From OFTM382 sp964448185 (lineage in GTDB: Bacteria; Planctomycetota; Phycisphaerae; Phycisphaerales; UBA1924), in assembly GCA_964448185.1 (NCBI GenBank), contig CAYUVO010000014.1:1-41593 (forward strand): a DNA stretch of 41,593 nt, in the 5' to 3' direction. Positions within the stretch are counted from its first letter, which is position 1; each line of letters starts with the position of its first letter. The notes beneath the pieces are model-generated. The model was given only the letters and a program-made list of their open reading frames with translations, did no database searches and was not told the origin of the DNA. Of this stretch, positions 16,104 through 24,291 are shown in pieces. The position numbers and the translations under genes were made by a program.

Positions 16104-16672
16104 ACACCACCAGCACCACCACCATCCGCACCACCACCCTCGACACGCCCATGGGCCGAGTCGTCGCAGCTGCAACCGATCAAGGCATCTGCCTGCTCGA
16201 GTTCGGGCCCGATGACCGCGTCGAACGCCAACTCGTCGCGCTCGAATCGCTCCTCGAAGCAACCACCGAGATTGGACAAGCCCCTCATCTCGACACGCTT
16301 CAGCGCGAGCTGGGCGAATACCTCAAGGGCACGCTCCAAGCCTTTACCGTCCCCACGCACACGCCCGGCACCACCTTCCAACAGCGGGTCTGGGCCGAAC
16401 TCAAGAACATCCCCTTCGGCACCACCATCGCCTACCGCGATCTGGCGCTTCGGCTCAACGCCCCTAGCGCCGTGCGTGCTGTGGGCGGAGCCAACGGCGC
16501 CAACCGCGTGATGCTTGTGATCCCCTGCCACCGCGTCATCGGAGCTGACGGCTCGCTCACCGGCTTCGGCGGAGGCGTCGAGCTCAAGCAACAACTCCTC
16601 GACCACGAACGATCATTCGCTGGAGATTCGCTGTGGCCTGCCGCCAACCAAACTCCACCTCCCACACCGTGA
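16100..16672 (+). CDS. ogt: Methylated-DNA-[protein]-cysteine S-methyltransferase
   Basis: This suicide repair protein removes alkyl groups from O6 of guanine. The active site PCHRV is present (C143), followed by IGADGSLTGFGGG, and the helix-turn-helix before it reads FQQRVWAELKNIPFGTTIAY. The 190-residue length is typical. The start is a GTG at 16100 whose TGA overlap with serS gives coupled translation. The C-terminal ten or so residues (PAANQTPPPTP) extend past the domain and overlap the next gene's start region. The stop TGA (16670-16672) shares one base with the next ATG. Confidence 0.93.
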   Translation: MNTTSTTTIRTTTLDTPMGRVVAAATDQGICLLEFGPDDRVERQLVALESLLEATTEIGQAPHLDTLQRELGEYLKGTLQAFTVPTHTPGTTFQQRVWAELKNIPFGTTIAYRDLALRLNAPSAVRAVGGANGANRVMLVIPCHRVIGADGSLTGFGGGVELKQQLLDHERSFAGDSLWPAANQTPPPTP

Positions 16673-18183
16673 TGCGCCGACTCACCCTGTTCGGCGTCGC
16701 CATCGTGTGCGCACAGCTCACCGCGTGCAGCAGCATCACCAGCTCCTCTCGATGGACGCATGCCTCGGCCGCGACACTCCAACCCCCGCCCGTGCGTGAG
16801 CAGTTCCGGGGAGTCTGGGTCGCCACCGTCGCCAACATCGATTGGCCCACCACACCCGGCAGCCCCAAAGCTGCCCAACTCGCCGAAATCGACACCATCC
16901 TCGATCGTGTCCAACGCACTGGATTCAACGCGGTGTTCTTGCAAGTGCGTCCCACCGCCGACGCGGTGTACCGCTCGGACCTCGAACCCGCCTCCGCGTT
17001 CATCAGCGGCAAGCAGGGCCTCGACCCGGGCTATGACCCGCTCACCCAATGGATCGACCGTGCCCATGCGCGCGGGCTCGAACTCCACGCCTGGTTCAAC
17101 CCTTTCCGAACCGCGCATCCCGAGTCCATCGGTCGCAATGCGCCTACGCACATCAACCGCACCAATCCCGAGCTCGTGCGCGCGCACGGGCCGTACAAGT
17201 GGGCCGATCCCGGCGAGCTGCGCGCACGCCTGCACTTCCTGCGTGTTGTCGAGGACGTCGTCAACCGATACGAAATCGACGGCGTACACATCGACGATTA
17301 CTTCTACCCCTATCCACGCTCAGGAACCAAAGCTGGCGAGTTCGACGACCAAACGACCTACGAACGGTACCTCGCAACCACGACACCACCGGGCACCGAG
17401 AAACTCGACAAAGCCGCGTGGCGCAGGTCCAACACCGACTCGCTCGTCCACGATCTTTACACGCTCGTCAAACGCCTCGACCCCTCGGTGACGGTGAGCG
17501 TCAGCCCCTTTGGCATCTGGCGTCCCGAGCATCCGCCGGGCATCAAGGGCATGGACGCTTACGACACCATCGCCTCCGACAGCAGGCGTTGGCTCCGCGA
17601 AGGCTGGGTCGACGCCCTGATCCCCCAGCTCTATTGGCCCATCGACAAACCCGACCAATCGTTCACCGCGCTGCTCGGCTGGTGGGACCAACAGAACATC
17701 CTCGCACGCCACCTCTGGCCCGGGATCAACATCGCGCGCGACCAGAGCAAGTTCCCAGGCTGGCTCGACCACGAGATCCCACGCCAGATTCAGGCCCTCC
17801 CAAGCCACCACGCCAGCGGCATGGTCATGTTCTCCGCACGCATCCTCAGCCAACACCCCAACTTCACCTCCACACTTGCATCGACCAGCTTTGCTCAACC
17901 TGCCGTCGTACCCGACTCCCCCTGGCTTGCGCTCCCCGCGCAAACTATCACCGCCACGATCACAACGAACGCCTCGGGCGATCGCCTGCGTGTGCGCACA
18001 TCGAGCGACCCCATCCGATGGGTGCTCCTCCGCAAACGCGCCACGGGCCAATGGCACACCACTACCGAGCCGGGCACCCAGCGCGAGTTTGCCCTCTCGC
18101 CCACCGACCGAGCGGTCATGATTCAGGGCGTCTTCCGCAGCGGCCAACGCTCCAACCGCGTGGGATTTCAACGTCGCAACTGA
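16672..18183 (+). CDS. GHL10 (DUF187-type) glycoside-hydrolase-like lipoprotein
   Basis: This 503-residue protein begins with a lipoprotein signal (MRRLTLFGVAIVCAQLTAC, Cys as the lipid site), then EQFRGVWVATVANIDWP, the typical opening of the glycosyl-hydrolase-like 10 family. Conserved barrel motifs follow: NAVFLQVRPTADAVY, ELHAWFNPFRTA, EIDGVHIDDYFYP and VSVSPFGIW, with DALIPQLYWP near residue 330. The C-terminal about 100 residues look like a beta-sandwich. Members are thought to act on cell-wall or surface glycans. The ATG at 16672 overlaps the ogt stop by one base. It ends 18 bases before the converging queG. Confidence 0.85.
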   Translation: MRRLTLFGVAIVCAQLTACSSITSSSRWTHASAATLQPPPVREQFRGVWVATVANIDWPTTPGSPKAAQLAEIDTILDRVQRTGFNAVFLQVRPTADAVYRSDLEPASAFISGKQGLDPGYDPLTQWIDRAHARGLELHAWFNPFRTAHPESIGRNAPTHINRTNPELVRAHGPYKWADPGELRARLHFLRVVEDVVNRYEIDGVHIDDYFYPYPRSGTKAGEFDDQTTYERYLATTTPPGTEKLDKAAWRRSNTDSLVHDLYTLVKRLDPSVTVSVSPFGIWRPEHPPGIKGMDAYDTIASDSRRWLREGWVDALIPQLYWPIDKPDQSFTALLGWWDQQNILARHLWPGINIARDQSKFPGWLDHEIPRQIQALPSHHASGMVMFSARILSQHPNFTSTLASTSFAQPAVVPDSPWLALPAQTITATITTNASGDRLRVRTSSDPIRWVLLRKRATGQWHTTTEPGTQREFALSPTDRAVMIQGVFRSGQRSNRVGFQRRN

Positions 18184-18201
18184 TGCAACAGCAACGCCTC
18201 G

Positions 18202-19308
18202 TTACAAGCCCTGACCGTCAGGAAGGGGGCTCGGCAAGACCGTCGCCCGCAGCGCTTCGCGTGCTGCATCTCTCGCGACCGGGTCCGCCGACGCATTCCA
18301 AGCGAGTGCTTCCAGTGTTCGCCGAAGCTCGACTCGCTCCTCGCGCGAGAGGATGCTCTTGAGCAGCGCATGCCGCGCGTTGATCGCTGCGTTGCGCTGG
18401 GCTTGAGCGAGCGAGAGCCGTTTGAGCGCACTGCCCGCGAACCGCGCCCTGCGAGTTGCTTCATCCCATCCCAGCACATCCAACAGATCAAAGCTGCTCC
18501 GGCCTGCGGATTCCAAATCCGTCTCGTTGTCCCGAGTTCGGTTGTGCGGGCACACGTCCTGGCACACATCGCACCCCGCCAGCCTCGGCCCGATGCCCTC
18601 AAGCAACTCGGGCGAGATCGACCCCTTGTGCTCAAGCGTTAGATAGCTCACGCACCGCGAGGCATCCACCGAGTAGGGCGTGATCGCGCCTGTCGGGCAA
18701 GCGTCGATGCAGCGTGTGCATGAGCCGCAGTGGTCGGTGACAACCGGTTGTTCACGTGGAGGCTTCAGTTCAAGCGTGGTCAGAAACCCGCCGAGCACAA
18801 ACCAACTCCCACGCTGGGCGTTGATCGCCAGCGTGTGCTTGCCCGTCCAACCAAGCCCGGCACGCTGGGCCAGCTCTCGCTCAGCGACGGGAGCGGTATC
18901 GGTAAAGAGCCGCGTGCGTTCATCTGGAAAACGCTCACGCAGCTCATCGCACACAGCCTTGAGCCTGCGCCGAATCCGCTTGTGGTAGTCATCCGCCCAC
19001 GCATACCGCGCGATCTGCCCGACGCCGCCGTTTGCATTCGGAGCTTGTGAGCCCGGCGGTACATATTCGTCCGCGACCACCACCGCTGTGCGCGCGCCAT
19101 CGAGCAGTGCCGACGGTTGTTCTCGAAGCTCGGCAGTCTCGCCAAGCCAGCCCATCTCGCCGTGCTTGCCATCAGCAATCCATTGGCGCAGATGTTCAGG
19201 GCGTTCAATCGGTTCGAGTGTAGTGATCCCGGCCTGCGCGAAGCCCGCTTGGAGACACCGCTCGATCAGCTCTTGCGCAAAAGCCTCCATGGCATCACGC
19301 TGGCCCAC
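18202..19308 (-). CDS. queG: Epoxyqueuosine reductase QueG
   Basis: QueG carries out the last step of queuosine synthesis, reducing epoxyqueuosine in tRNA with cobalamin and two [4Fe-4S] clusters. The 368-residue protein has the N-terminal cobalamin-binding half (ARYAWADDYHKRIRRRL, DTAPVAERELAQRAGLGWTG) and two ferredoxin-type motifs: CGSCTRCIDACPTGAI and CDVCQDVCPHN. A HEAT-like helical tail (about 300-365) follows. Start is a GTG at 19308 or an ATG at 19290; the GTG gives only six extra residues. It lies 4 bases after the TIM-barrel gene. queF starts at 41330, so two queuosine genes fall within this window. Confidence 0.95.
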   Translation of the reverse strand: MGQRDAMEAFAQELIERCLQAGFAQAGITTLEPIERPEHLRQWIADGKHGEMGWLGETAELREQPSALLDGARTAVVVADEYVPPGSQAPNANGGVGQIARYAWADDYHKRIRRRLKAVCDELRERFPDERTRLFTDTAPVAERELAQRAGLGWTGKHTLAINAQRGSWFVLGGFLTTLELKPPREQPVVTDHCGSCTRCIDACPTGAITPYSVDASRCVSYLTLEHKGSISPELLEGIGPRLAGCDVCQDVCPHNRTRDNETDLESAGRSSFDLLDVLGWDEATRRARFAGSALKRLSLAQAQRNAAINARHALLKSILSREERVELRRTLEALAWNASADPVARDAAREALRATVLPSPLPDGQGL

Positions 19309-19312
19309 CTGT

Positions 19313-20194
19313 CTAGACGCCTACTGCAACGCGGTGCGAAACAGCCCTCGAGGTTCCCTCGGGCATCGCGCCGCGGAGCACGTCAGCGATGTTGGCGAGC
19401 ACGGTCGAAGTCTCGCCGTGACGCTCGGCTAGCTCGGGCATCCACGCGATGGGCCAGTCCACGCTCATCCAGCCCGCGTATCGAGCATCCACGAGCGTCG
19501 GCACCAGCGTGCGTGCTTCGGCGTGGCTCATCGGCTTGGGCTGTCCGTCGCCATCCGTTGAACGTAACCGCAGCAACGCCAACCGCTCGCCGAGCTTGGC
19601 GAGCACGTCATCAATCGAATCGCCCGCAGCCTGCCCGACGCTCAGGTCGTACGCCGCTCGCAAACTCGGATGTTGCTCGCACGCCTCGAAGAGTTCCATC
19701 AGCTCGTCTGCCGTCTGAAACGACCCGCCGTTCTCGAGCACTACGTCTACTTGTCGCGCGCGCGCCGAATCAAGCACGGGCATCAGCGCCCCCGCGATGC
19801 GTCGCACCGCGCTGCGACGCCGTTCCCTCTTGCCAACCTCAAACCCGAACACTCGCACCAGCTCGCATTCCATATCGTCCGCCGCGTCAACCGCTCGCTG
19901 GGCTGGACGCGAACGGTGCGCAAAGCTCGGAAGCGCCCGGCCCACCACCGGCGGCCACACCGGCGCATCAAACCGAAACGACGTCGAAAGACACGCGAGC
20001 TCAACGCCCGAAGACACCGCCAATCGGCGGATCTTCTCCGAGCCTGTCAGCGACGGTTCGCACAGCAGCGTCGGATCGTTCGAGCCGAGCGTCCGCAGCT
20101 CGATCCCGTCGTAGCCGCACTCGACCGCGAACTTGAAAGCCTGCTCAAGGGTCCGATCCGGGCATGCGACGGTGCTGAACGCGAGCTTGAACAT
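19313..20194 (-). CDS. Sugar phosphate isomerase/epimerase-like TIM barrel
   Basis: This 293-residue protein resembles the xylose isomerase-like / AP endonuclease 2 superfamily. It begins FKLAFSTVACPDRTLEQAF, followed by CGYDGIELRTLG. Later strands include DVVLENGGSFQTADELMELF and SLRAAYDLSVGQAAG. The residues normally binding the metal (E in LENGG, D in AYDLS, D after the following helix) are at least partly present. A specific substrate cannot be assigned. GGAG 7 bases before the ATG at 20194 supports that start. Together with queG it forms a two-gene minus-strand unit. Confidence 0.78.
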   Translation of the reverse strand: MFKLAFSTVACPDRTLEQAFKFAVECGYDGIELRTLGSNDPTLLCEPSLTGSEKIRRLAVSSGVELACLSTSFRFDAPVWPPVVGRALPSFAHRSRPAQRAVDAADDMECELVRVFGFEVGKRERRRSAVRRIAGALMPVLDSARARQVDVVLENGGSFQTADELMELFEACEQHPSLRAAYDLSVGQAAGDSIDDVLAKLGERLALLRLRSTDGDGQPKPMSHAEARTLVPTLVDARYAGWMSVDWPIAWMPELAERHGETSTVLANIADVLRGAMPEGTSRAVSHRVAVGV

Positions 20195-20492
20195 GGACAC
20201 TCCAGAACGGGAGGGCGAGCCGGACAAAGATGAAACCAGCCCGATCCTACGGCCATTGGGCTAGGGCTGCCGAGCAAGGCGGCAACATTCGCCCCCAGCC
20301 AGCTCAGACCTCCATGCCCCCCCCCACGCTTCCGCGTAGGGCTCGATCAGCCGGCACCATATATCCCCACCAAGTGCCAGTCCCACATTCCCCCCGCCCC
20401 CCACACTCCCGGTAAGGCTCGTGGATCTCTCATTTCCTGTATCCTGCCAGCACACACGCAGCGAAATCGCTGCGAGCACGAAGGAGTGGAAG
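20195..20492. other. Intergenic region with GC-rich palindromes and C tracts
   Basis: About 300 bases without a supported gene. It holds two hairpin-like units with C tracts, described as a repeat below, and the leader of the next plus-strand gene, where AAGGAG (20481-20486) is the ribosome site. A TATCCT at 20438-20443 could be a -10. Confidence 0.5.
20317..20417. repeat. Dispersed repeat: C tract plus ACGC-TTCC-GCGT hairpin, followed by GCTCG
   Basis: A C9 tract leads into ACGC-TTCC-GCGT at 20326-20337, followed by AGGGCTCG. A diverged copy lies at 20397-20417 (CACTCCCGGTAAGGCTCG), and a cleaner copy at 21895-21910 also continues into GCTCG. The TTCC loop is the complement of the GGAA loop in the 12.8 kb hairpins. 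Confidence 0.5.
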
Positions 20493-21701
20493 GTGCAAAG
20501 AATCATCGCAATCGTCTTGGTGTGCTGGGTGGGGCTCAGCGGCATAACAACCGCCGCGACCGCTCAAGACACCCCGCGTGCCATCAAGATCCTCGACTCC
20601 AAAGCCGAGAAGTATGAGAAGCAGATGGAGTCACTCCGCCAACGGGTGGACGTCGCCATCTCAAATCATAAGTTCGACGATCTCGACGATCAGGAAAAAC
20701 AACTCGCCGCGTGGCGCAGCCGTGGAAAATCCCCGAACGTCAAAGCCAAAGATCGGTTTGAATCAACATACGCCAAGCATGTCTCTGGGATGCTCAGAGC
20801 CTTTGGCGATGCGGGCAAGCAACTCGCTACCAGCGGTGACCAGACGCTCATCGACCATGTGAAGGGCCGGTCAGATCGTTTCAAGCACCACGTTGATCTT
20901 GTGCCGTGGGGCGACAACATCATCACGAACGACAACGCGGGCATCGAGCCGGGATCGTTCTGGGCGATCATGCTCCCGATGGCTGACAACTACCGCTTCG
21001 AGATCGTCGCCAAACGCACCGAGGGCGAGGGCTTTCTCGAACTCGGTCTGCCCGCGGGCGAAACCAGTCTCTTTACGCTCCCGATCCAACCCGACGTGAA
21101 TGGCGAGGTGCATCTGATCCTCTCGGTGATGGACGGCCAACCGGTCATCGAGCTAGGACTAAACGTGACGCTAACCGCCGATGTGATTGATCTCGAGCTT
21201 CCAGCACCGGGAGCTCTTCGCGTGTTTGATAGCGAGTGGCAGCTCGTCAGCGTGCGCTCAAAACCGATCATCGAGGGAGATCTTCCCGAGACGGGCGGCA
21301 TGCAGCAGCGTATGGCCCGCGACAAGCCGCGCAAGGAACGCAAGACCGCCGCCGACCTCATGCCCGTGGGGAGTGTGTGGAGAGGAACGATACAACATAA
21401 TGTCAAAAAAGACTTTGATGTCCGGTGGGTGGTAAAAGAAGTTTCCGATGATACGATCGTTTTTCAAGGTTCATGGCTTGGCTCTAGCCATTTAGAGTTC
21501 GTATTTGAGTATTCGGGAACCACAATGACACTCGTTTCAATGCGAGAACTCACGAAAACCAACGCCACACGGTCGAGCGTTTCCGGAGGCGGGGGTGTCA
21601 GGAATGAGATATTTAAGTCATCATTTAAATGGAGAGTTGATTACGGCAGCGTCCGAAATAGTCAAGCCCAGGGAACGCTTAGCCTAAAGCGTGTTGACTA
21701 G
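20493..21701 (+). CDS. Secreted protein of unknown function with AT-richer C-terminal segment
   Basis: I do not recognise this 402-residue protein. A GTG at 20493 is the best start: AAGGAG lies 6 bases upstream and the product then begins with a signal peptide (VQRIIAIVLVCWVGLSGI, cleaved around ATAQD). Residues about 30-110 are charged and helical (KAEKYEKQMESLRQRVDVAI), about 125-270 are beta-rich, then a basic linker (RKERKTAADLMPVGS). The last about 110 residues (GSVWRGTIQHNVKKDFDVRW onward) form a separate beta-rich module whose DNA (about 21370-21701) is visibly AT-richer with different codon use. That suggests a module gained from another source. No enzyme motif is apparent. Confidence 0.75.
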   Translation: MQRIIAIVLVCWVGLSGITTAATAQDTPRAIKILDSKAEKYEKQMESLRQRVDVAISNHKFDDLDDQEKQLAAWRSRGKSPNVKAKDRFESTYAKHVSGMLRAFGDAGKQLATSGDQTLIDHVKGRSDRFKHHVDLVPWGDNIITNDNAGIEPGSFWAIMLPMADNYRFEIVAKRTEGEGFLELGLPAGETSLFTLPIQPDVNGEVHLILSVMDGQPVIELGLNVTLTADVIDLELPAPGALRVFDSEWQLVSVRSKPIIEGDLPETGGMQQRMARDKPRKERKTAADLMPVGSVWRGTIQHNVKKDFDVRWVVKEVSDDTIVFQGSWLGSSHLEFVFEYSGTTMTLVSMRELTKTNATRSSVSGGGGVRNEIFKSSFKWRVDYGSVRNSQAQGTLSLKRVD

Positions 21702-21756
21702 ACCAGATCAATCAATCTGACACGTGAATAACGGCGTGTCGCAACCAGCCCCGAGT

Positions 21757-21798
21757 GTGAGCGAGGGGGATCTTCTGTATTGCCAAAGACCCCCTCAC
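21757..21798. terminator. Long hairpin after the secreted-protein gene
   Basis: GAGGGGG (21763-21769) pairs with CCCCCTC (21790-21796) and the stem continues inwards with CTT/AAG after a bulge. It lies about 60 bases past the stop at 21701. There is no U-run, so termination is plausible but unproven; it may belong to the palindromic-repeat families. Confidence 0.4.
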
Positions 21799-21894
21799 TA
21801 ACATTCAGGGCTTGTATTGAACGCACGTTTCGTTCTTGACGAGCCCGAAGCCCAAGCGAGGGTCTCTCGCATCTGAGCATCTCTATTGCATTCC

Positions 21895-21910
21895 CCACGC
21901 TTCCGCGTGG
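21895..21910. repeat. Palindrome CCACGC-TTCC-GCGTGG
   Basis: A perfect 6-bp stem with a TTCC loop, followed three bases later by GCTCG, as in the 20.3 kb copy. Intergenic. Confidence 0.55.
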
Positions 21911-22137
21911 AGCTCGTATCGTACGCATCCCTGCCCGGTGCCCCCCACTCACCGCTCTCCGGGTTCTCGGCAAAAACTGCCGATCTTGGTCCCATCACGG
22001 GCCGATCCTGCCGTCACAGGCGGCAGAGATTGCCCGTCACCACGAAACAACTCCCATTCTCCCGCTTCTCACTCAAGGGCTGGCGGCTCAAAGGTCGAAT
22101 CGAGATCATCCGGCCCGAGCCGAGGGAGACCCCTCCG

Positions 22138-22329
22138 ATGCGTCGATCTGTTTACCGGCAGCACAAGTCCATCACGCTCCTCTGTACCTTGGCCGCCATG
22201 GCAGCCACCGCCCTGCTCGCGGGTTGCTCGGGCGGCTCCGCCCGAAGCGACTACTACACGCTGCGAGGCTTCTACGTCCAGCCCAGCAGCCCCTCAGCAA
22301 GCACGCTCGCCATCGCCCCGACTGAATAA
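22138..22329 (+). CDS. Small lipoprotein (63 residues)
   Basis: This short protein begins MRRSVYRQHKSITLLC, continues with a hydrophobic helix, and has a clear lipobox LLAGC around residue 29, so it should be lipid-anchored. The mature part is only about 35 residues, rich in Ser, Tyr and Pro (SARSDYYTLRGFYVQP), with no recognised domain. A purine-rich GAGGGAGA lies about 10 bases upstream. It sits 84 bases before kynA on the same strand. Small size and unclear homologues limit confidence. Confidence 0.6.
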   Translation: MRRSVYRQHKSITLLCTLAAMAATALLAGCSGGSARSDYYTLRGFYVQPSSPSASTLAIAPTE

Positions 22330-22413
22330 ACACCCAGCGATCCGCCCAGCCCGCGCCAACCTCCATAAACGTCTAGGCTTGTCCGTTATCCCTCTCTCAC
22401 GAAGGACCGGACC

Positions 22414-23229
22414 ATGCCCACGAGCCATTACGCCGAGTATCTCGATCTCGACACGCTGCTCGCTGCCCAGCACCCACGCTCGGAACCCGAGCACCACGAC
22501 GAGTTGCTCTTCATCATCCAGCACCAGACCACCGAGTTGTGGTTCAAGCTGATGCTCCACGAGCTGCGGGCAGCGGTGGAGTTAGTTAAGAACGACGAGC
22601 TTGGGCCGAGCTTCAAGATCCTGTCGCGGATCAAGCACATCACCACGCAGATCCTCAATCAGTGGAGCGTGCTCGCGACGCTGACGCCGCCGGAGTATCT
22701 CCAGTTCCGCCACGTTCTCGGCTCGGCCAGCGGCTTCCAAAGCGGGCAGTTCCGGCTCGCCGAGTGCATGCTTGGGCTCAAAAACCCGCAGGCACTCGAG
22801 TTCCAAAAAGGCCACACGAAAGCCTACGAAGCGCTCGAAGCCGCGATCAAGAGCCCGAGTTTGTATGACGAGTTCCTCCGACTCCTCAGCCGACGGGGCT
22901 TGCCGGTCCCCGCCGAGGTGCTCGAACGCGACGTCTCTCAGTCGTACGAGCCATGCGAGGCGCTCTTGCCGGTGTTCAAGACCATCTACGAGAACACGAG
23001 CAAGTACTGGGATCTCTACGAGATGTGCGAGAAACTCGTCGATGTGGACGAGCAATGGGGTCTCTGGCGGTTTAGGCACGTCAAGGTCGTCGAACGCATC
23101 ATCGGGTTCAAACGCGGCACAGGCGGCACCGATGGCGTCAACTATCTTCGCAGCATCGTGGATCGGCGGTTCTTCCCCGAGCTGTGGGACGTGCGAACCG
23201 TGCTCGAACCTTCACCAGTAGGCAGCTGA
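22414..23229 (+). CDS. kynA: Tryptophan 2,3-dioxygenase
   Basis: TDO opens the indole ring of L-tryptophan with O2 to give N-formylkynurenine, using a b-type heme. The 271-residue protein matches family length and motifs: YAEYLDLDTLLAAQHP, DELLFIIQHQTTELWFKLML, the heme-ligand region WRFRHVKVVERIIGFKRGTG and the substrate loop GGTDGVNYLR. AAGGA about 7 bases before the ATG supports the start. No kynureninase, kynurenine formamidase or hydroxylase is in the window, so whether it feeds NAD synthesis or degradation is not visible. Confidence 0.96.
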   Translation: MPTSHYAEYLDLDTLLAAQHPRSEPEHHDELLFIIQHQTTELWFKLMLHELRAAVELVKNDELGPSFKILSRIKHITTQILNQWSVLATLTPPEYLQFRHVLGSASGFQSGQFRLAECMLGLKNPQALEFQKGHTKAYEALEAAIKSPSLYDEFLRLLSRRGLPVPAEVLERDVSQSYEPCEALLPVFKTIYENTSKYWDLYEMCEKLVDVDEQWGLWRFRHVKVVERIIGFKRGTGGTDGVNYLRSIVDRRFFPELWDVRTVLEPSPVGS

Positions 23230-23331
23230 AATCACAAGCCGCAAACTCCCAACGCAAGGGGAGAGAAGCCCGCTCGTGTAGACTGGGCCGATTCGTCATG
23301 CCCCACCTCCACTCTGACCAGAGAGCTAGCT

Positions 23332-24231
23332 GTGAACCTTAACCAAGCTGTTGTCCGCCCCGCCCTCATGATGGTTGCTCTCGCGGGAACCCTTGGCTTG
23401 ATGGGCTGCATCACCACCACCTCGAACTTCACCGTTGGTGAGATCAAGGCGTATGTGCTGGACGTGCCCCCGGGTGCTGCGATCGATCTCTCGACCAACT
23501 ATGGCGACATAGACATCGCACCGCGCGGCGAGCCCCTGCCGTCATGGACCCAGAAAGCCAACAGCACGGGCGAAATCAAAGCCACCAAAGATCAGACCGT
23601 CATCATCGCGTGGTTCAGATCCACCAGCTCCGATCGGCTCGAACAAGTCGAGTTCCTGCCGACTGTCGACAACGGCACGCTCACGCTCAAGCCCGTATGG
23701 CCCGCCAAAGCCGGTCGCTCCAAAGACGCGGTCTACTTCGCGATCCGGATGCCCGCTGATTCGGGCGCGATCACCACCGTCACAGGCTATGGCGACGTCG
23801 ACATCACACTCCCCCACGCCTCGGCGACAGTCACCACAGGCTACGGCGATGTTGAGGTCAACGACTCGAAGGGCGCAGTCGAAATCACCACGGGCTACGG
23901 CGATATCGAACTCGAACACTCCGCCGGACCGGTCGATCTGACCAGCGGCTACGGCGATCTCGATCTCGTGCTCGCCGACACCTTCACAGGCGGGCTGACT
24001 ATCAGCACCGGCTACGGCGACATCGACCTCGAAAGCTCCTCCATGCCCGCAGGCAGCATCACGTTCAAGACGGGTTATGGCGATCTCGACCTGAACCAAA
24101 CCTCTTCATCATCAACCTCGCGTCCCATGACGACGAGCAAGCACCACGCCAAGATCAGCGGCGATCCAGCAGCCCCCAAGTGGAGCATCAACACAGGCTA
24201 CGGCGATATCGACAGCTCGCTGGGTAAGTAA
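23332..24231 (+). CDS. Lipoprotein with GYGD-repeat beta-solenoid
   Basis: This 299-residue protein has a lipoprotein signal (LMGC lipobox, Cys about residue 26). From residue 152 it carries a repeat whose core is T/S-GYGD-[VIL]-[DE]-[ILV]. Copies begin at about 152, 170, 188, 207, 227, 248 and 289, plus a first NYGD at 56. Spacing is 18-21 residues, matching one turn of a beta-solenoid such as the DUF4097 adhesin-like group. The GTG at 23332 is the annotated start; an ATG at 23368 would give a shorter, still valid signal. It would sit on the inner or outer membrane. Ligand or partner is unknown. The tail after 255 is Ser/Thr/His-rich. Confidence 0.8.
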   Translation: MNLNQAVVRPALMMVALAGTLGLMGCITTTSNFTVGEIKAYVLDVPPGAAIDLSTNYGDIDIAPRGEPLPSWTQKANSTGEIKATKDQTVIIAWFRSTSSDRLEQVEFLPTVDNGTLTLKPVWPAKAGRSKDAVYFAIRMPADSGAITTVTGYGDVDITLPHASATVTTGYGDVEVNDSKGAVEITTGYGDIELEHSAGPVDLTSGYGDLDLVLADTFTGGLTISTGYGDIDLESSSMPAGSITFKTGYGDLDLNQTSSSSTSRPMTTSKHHAKISGDPAAPKWSINTGYGDIDSSLGK

Positions 24232-24266
24232 CCCGTCGAGTGCTATAGAGACATCACAGTCTGTCT

Positions 24267-24291
24267 TGGAACTTCAATCCTACAAGTTCCA
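24267..24291. terminator. Inverted repeat between convergent genes
   Basis: TGGAACTT (24267-24274) and AAGTTCCA (24284-24291) form a perfect 8-bp stem with a 9-base loop, ending at the stop of the M28 peptidase and 35 bases after the GYGD-protein stop. A weak bidirectional terminator is likely; there is no long U-run. Confidence 0.5.

Larger units (their letters stand above)
21702..22137. other. Intergenic region with hairpins and repeat copies
   Basis: This 436-base stretch has no supported gene. It contains a strong hairpin (21757-21796), the palindrome CCACGC-TTCC-GCGTGG (21895-21910), and a 6-bp stem CTGCCG...CGGCAG at about 22008-22026. A plus-strand frame is open through part of it but reads as non-coding before the small lipoprotein start at 22138. 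Confidence 0.5.
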
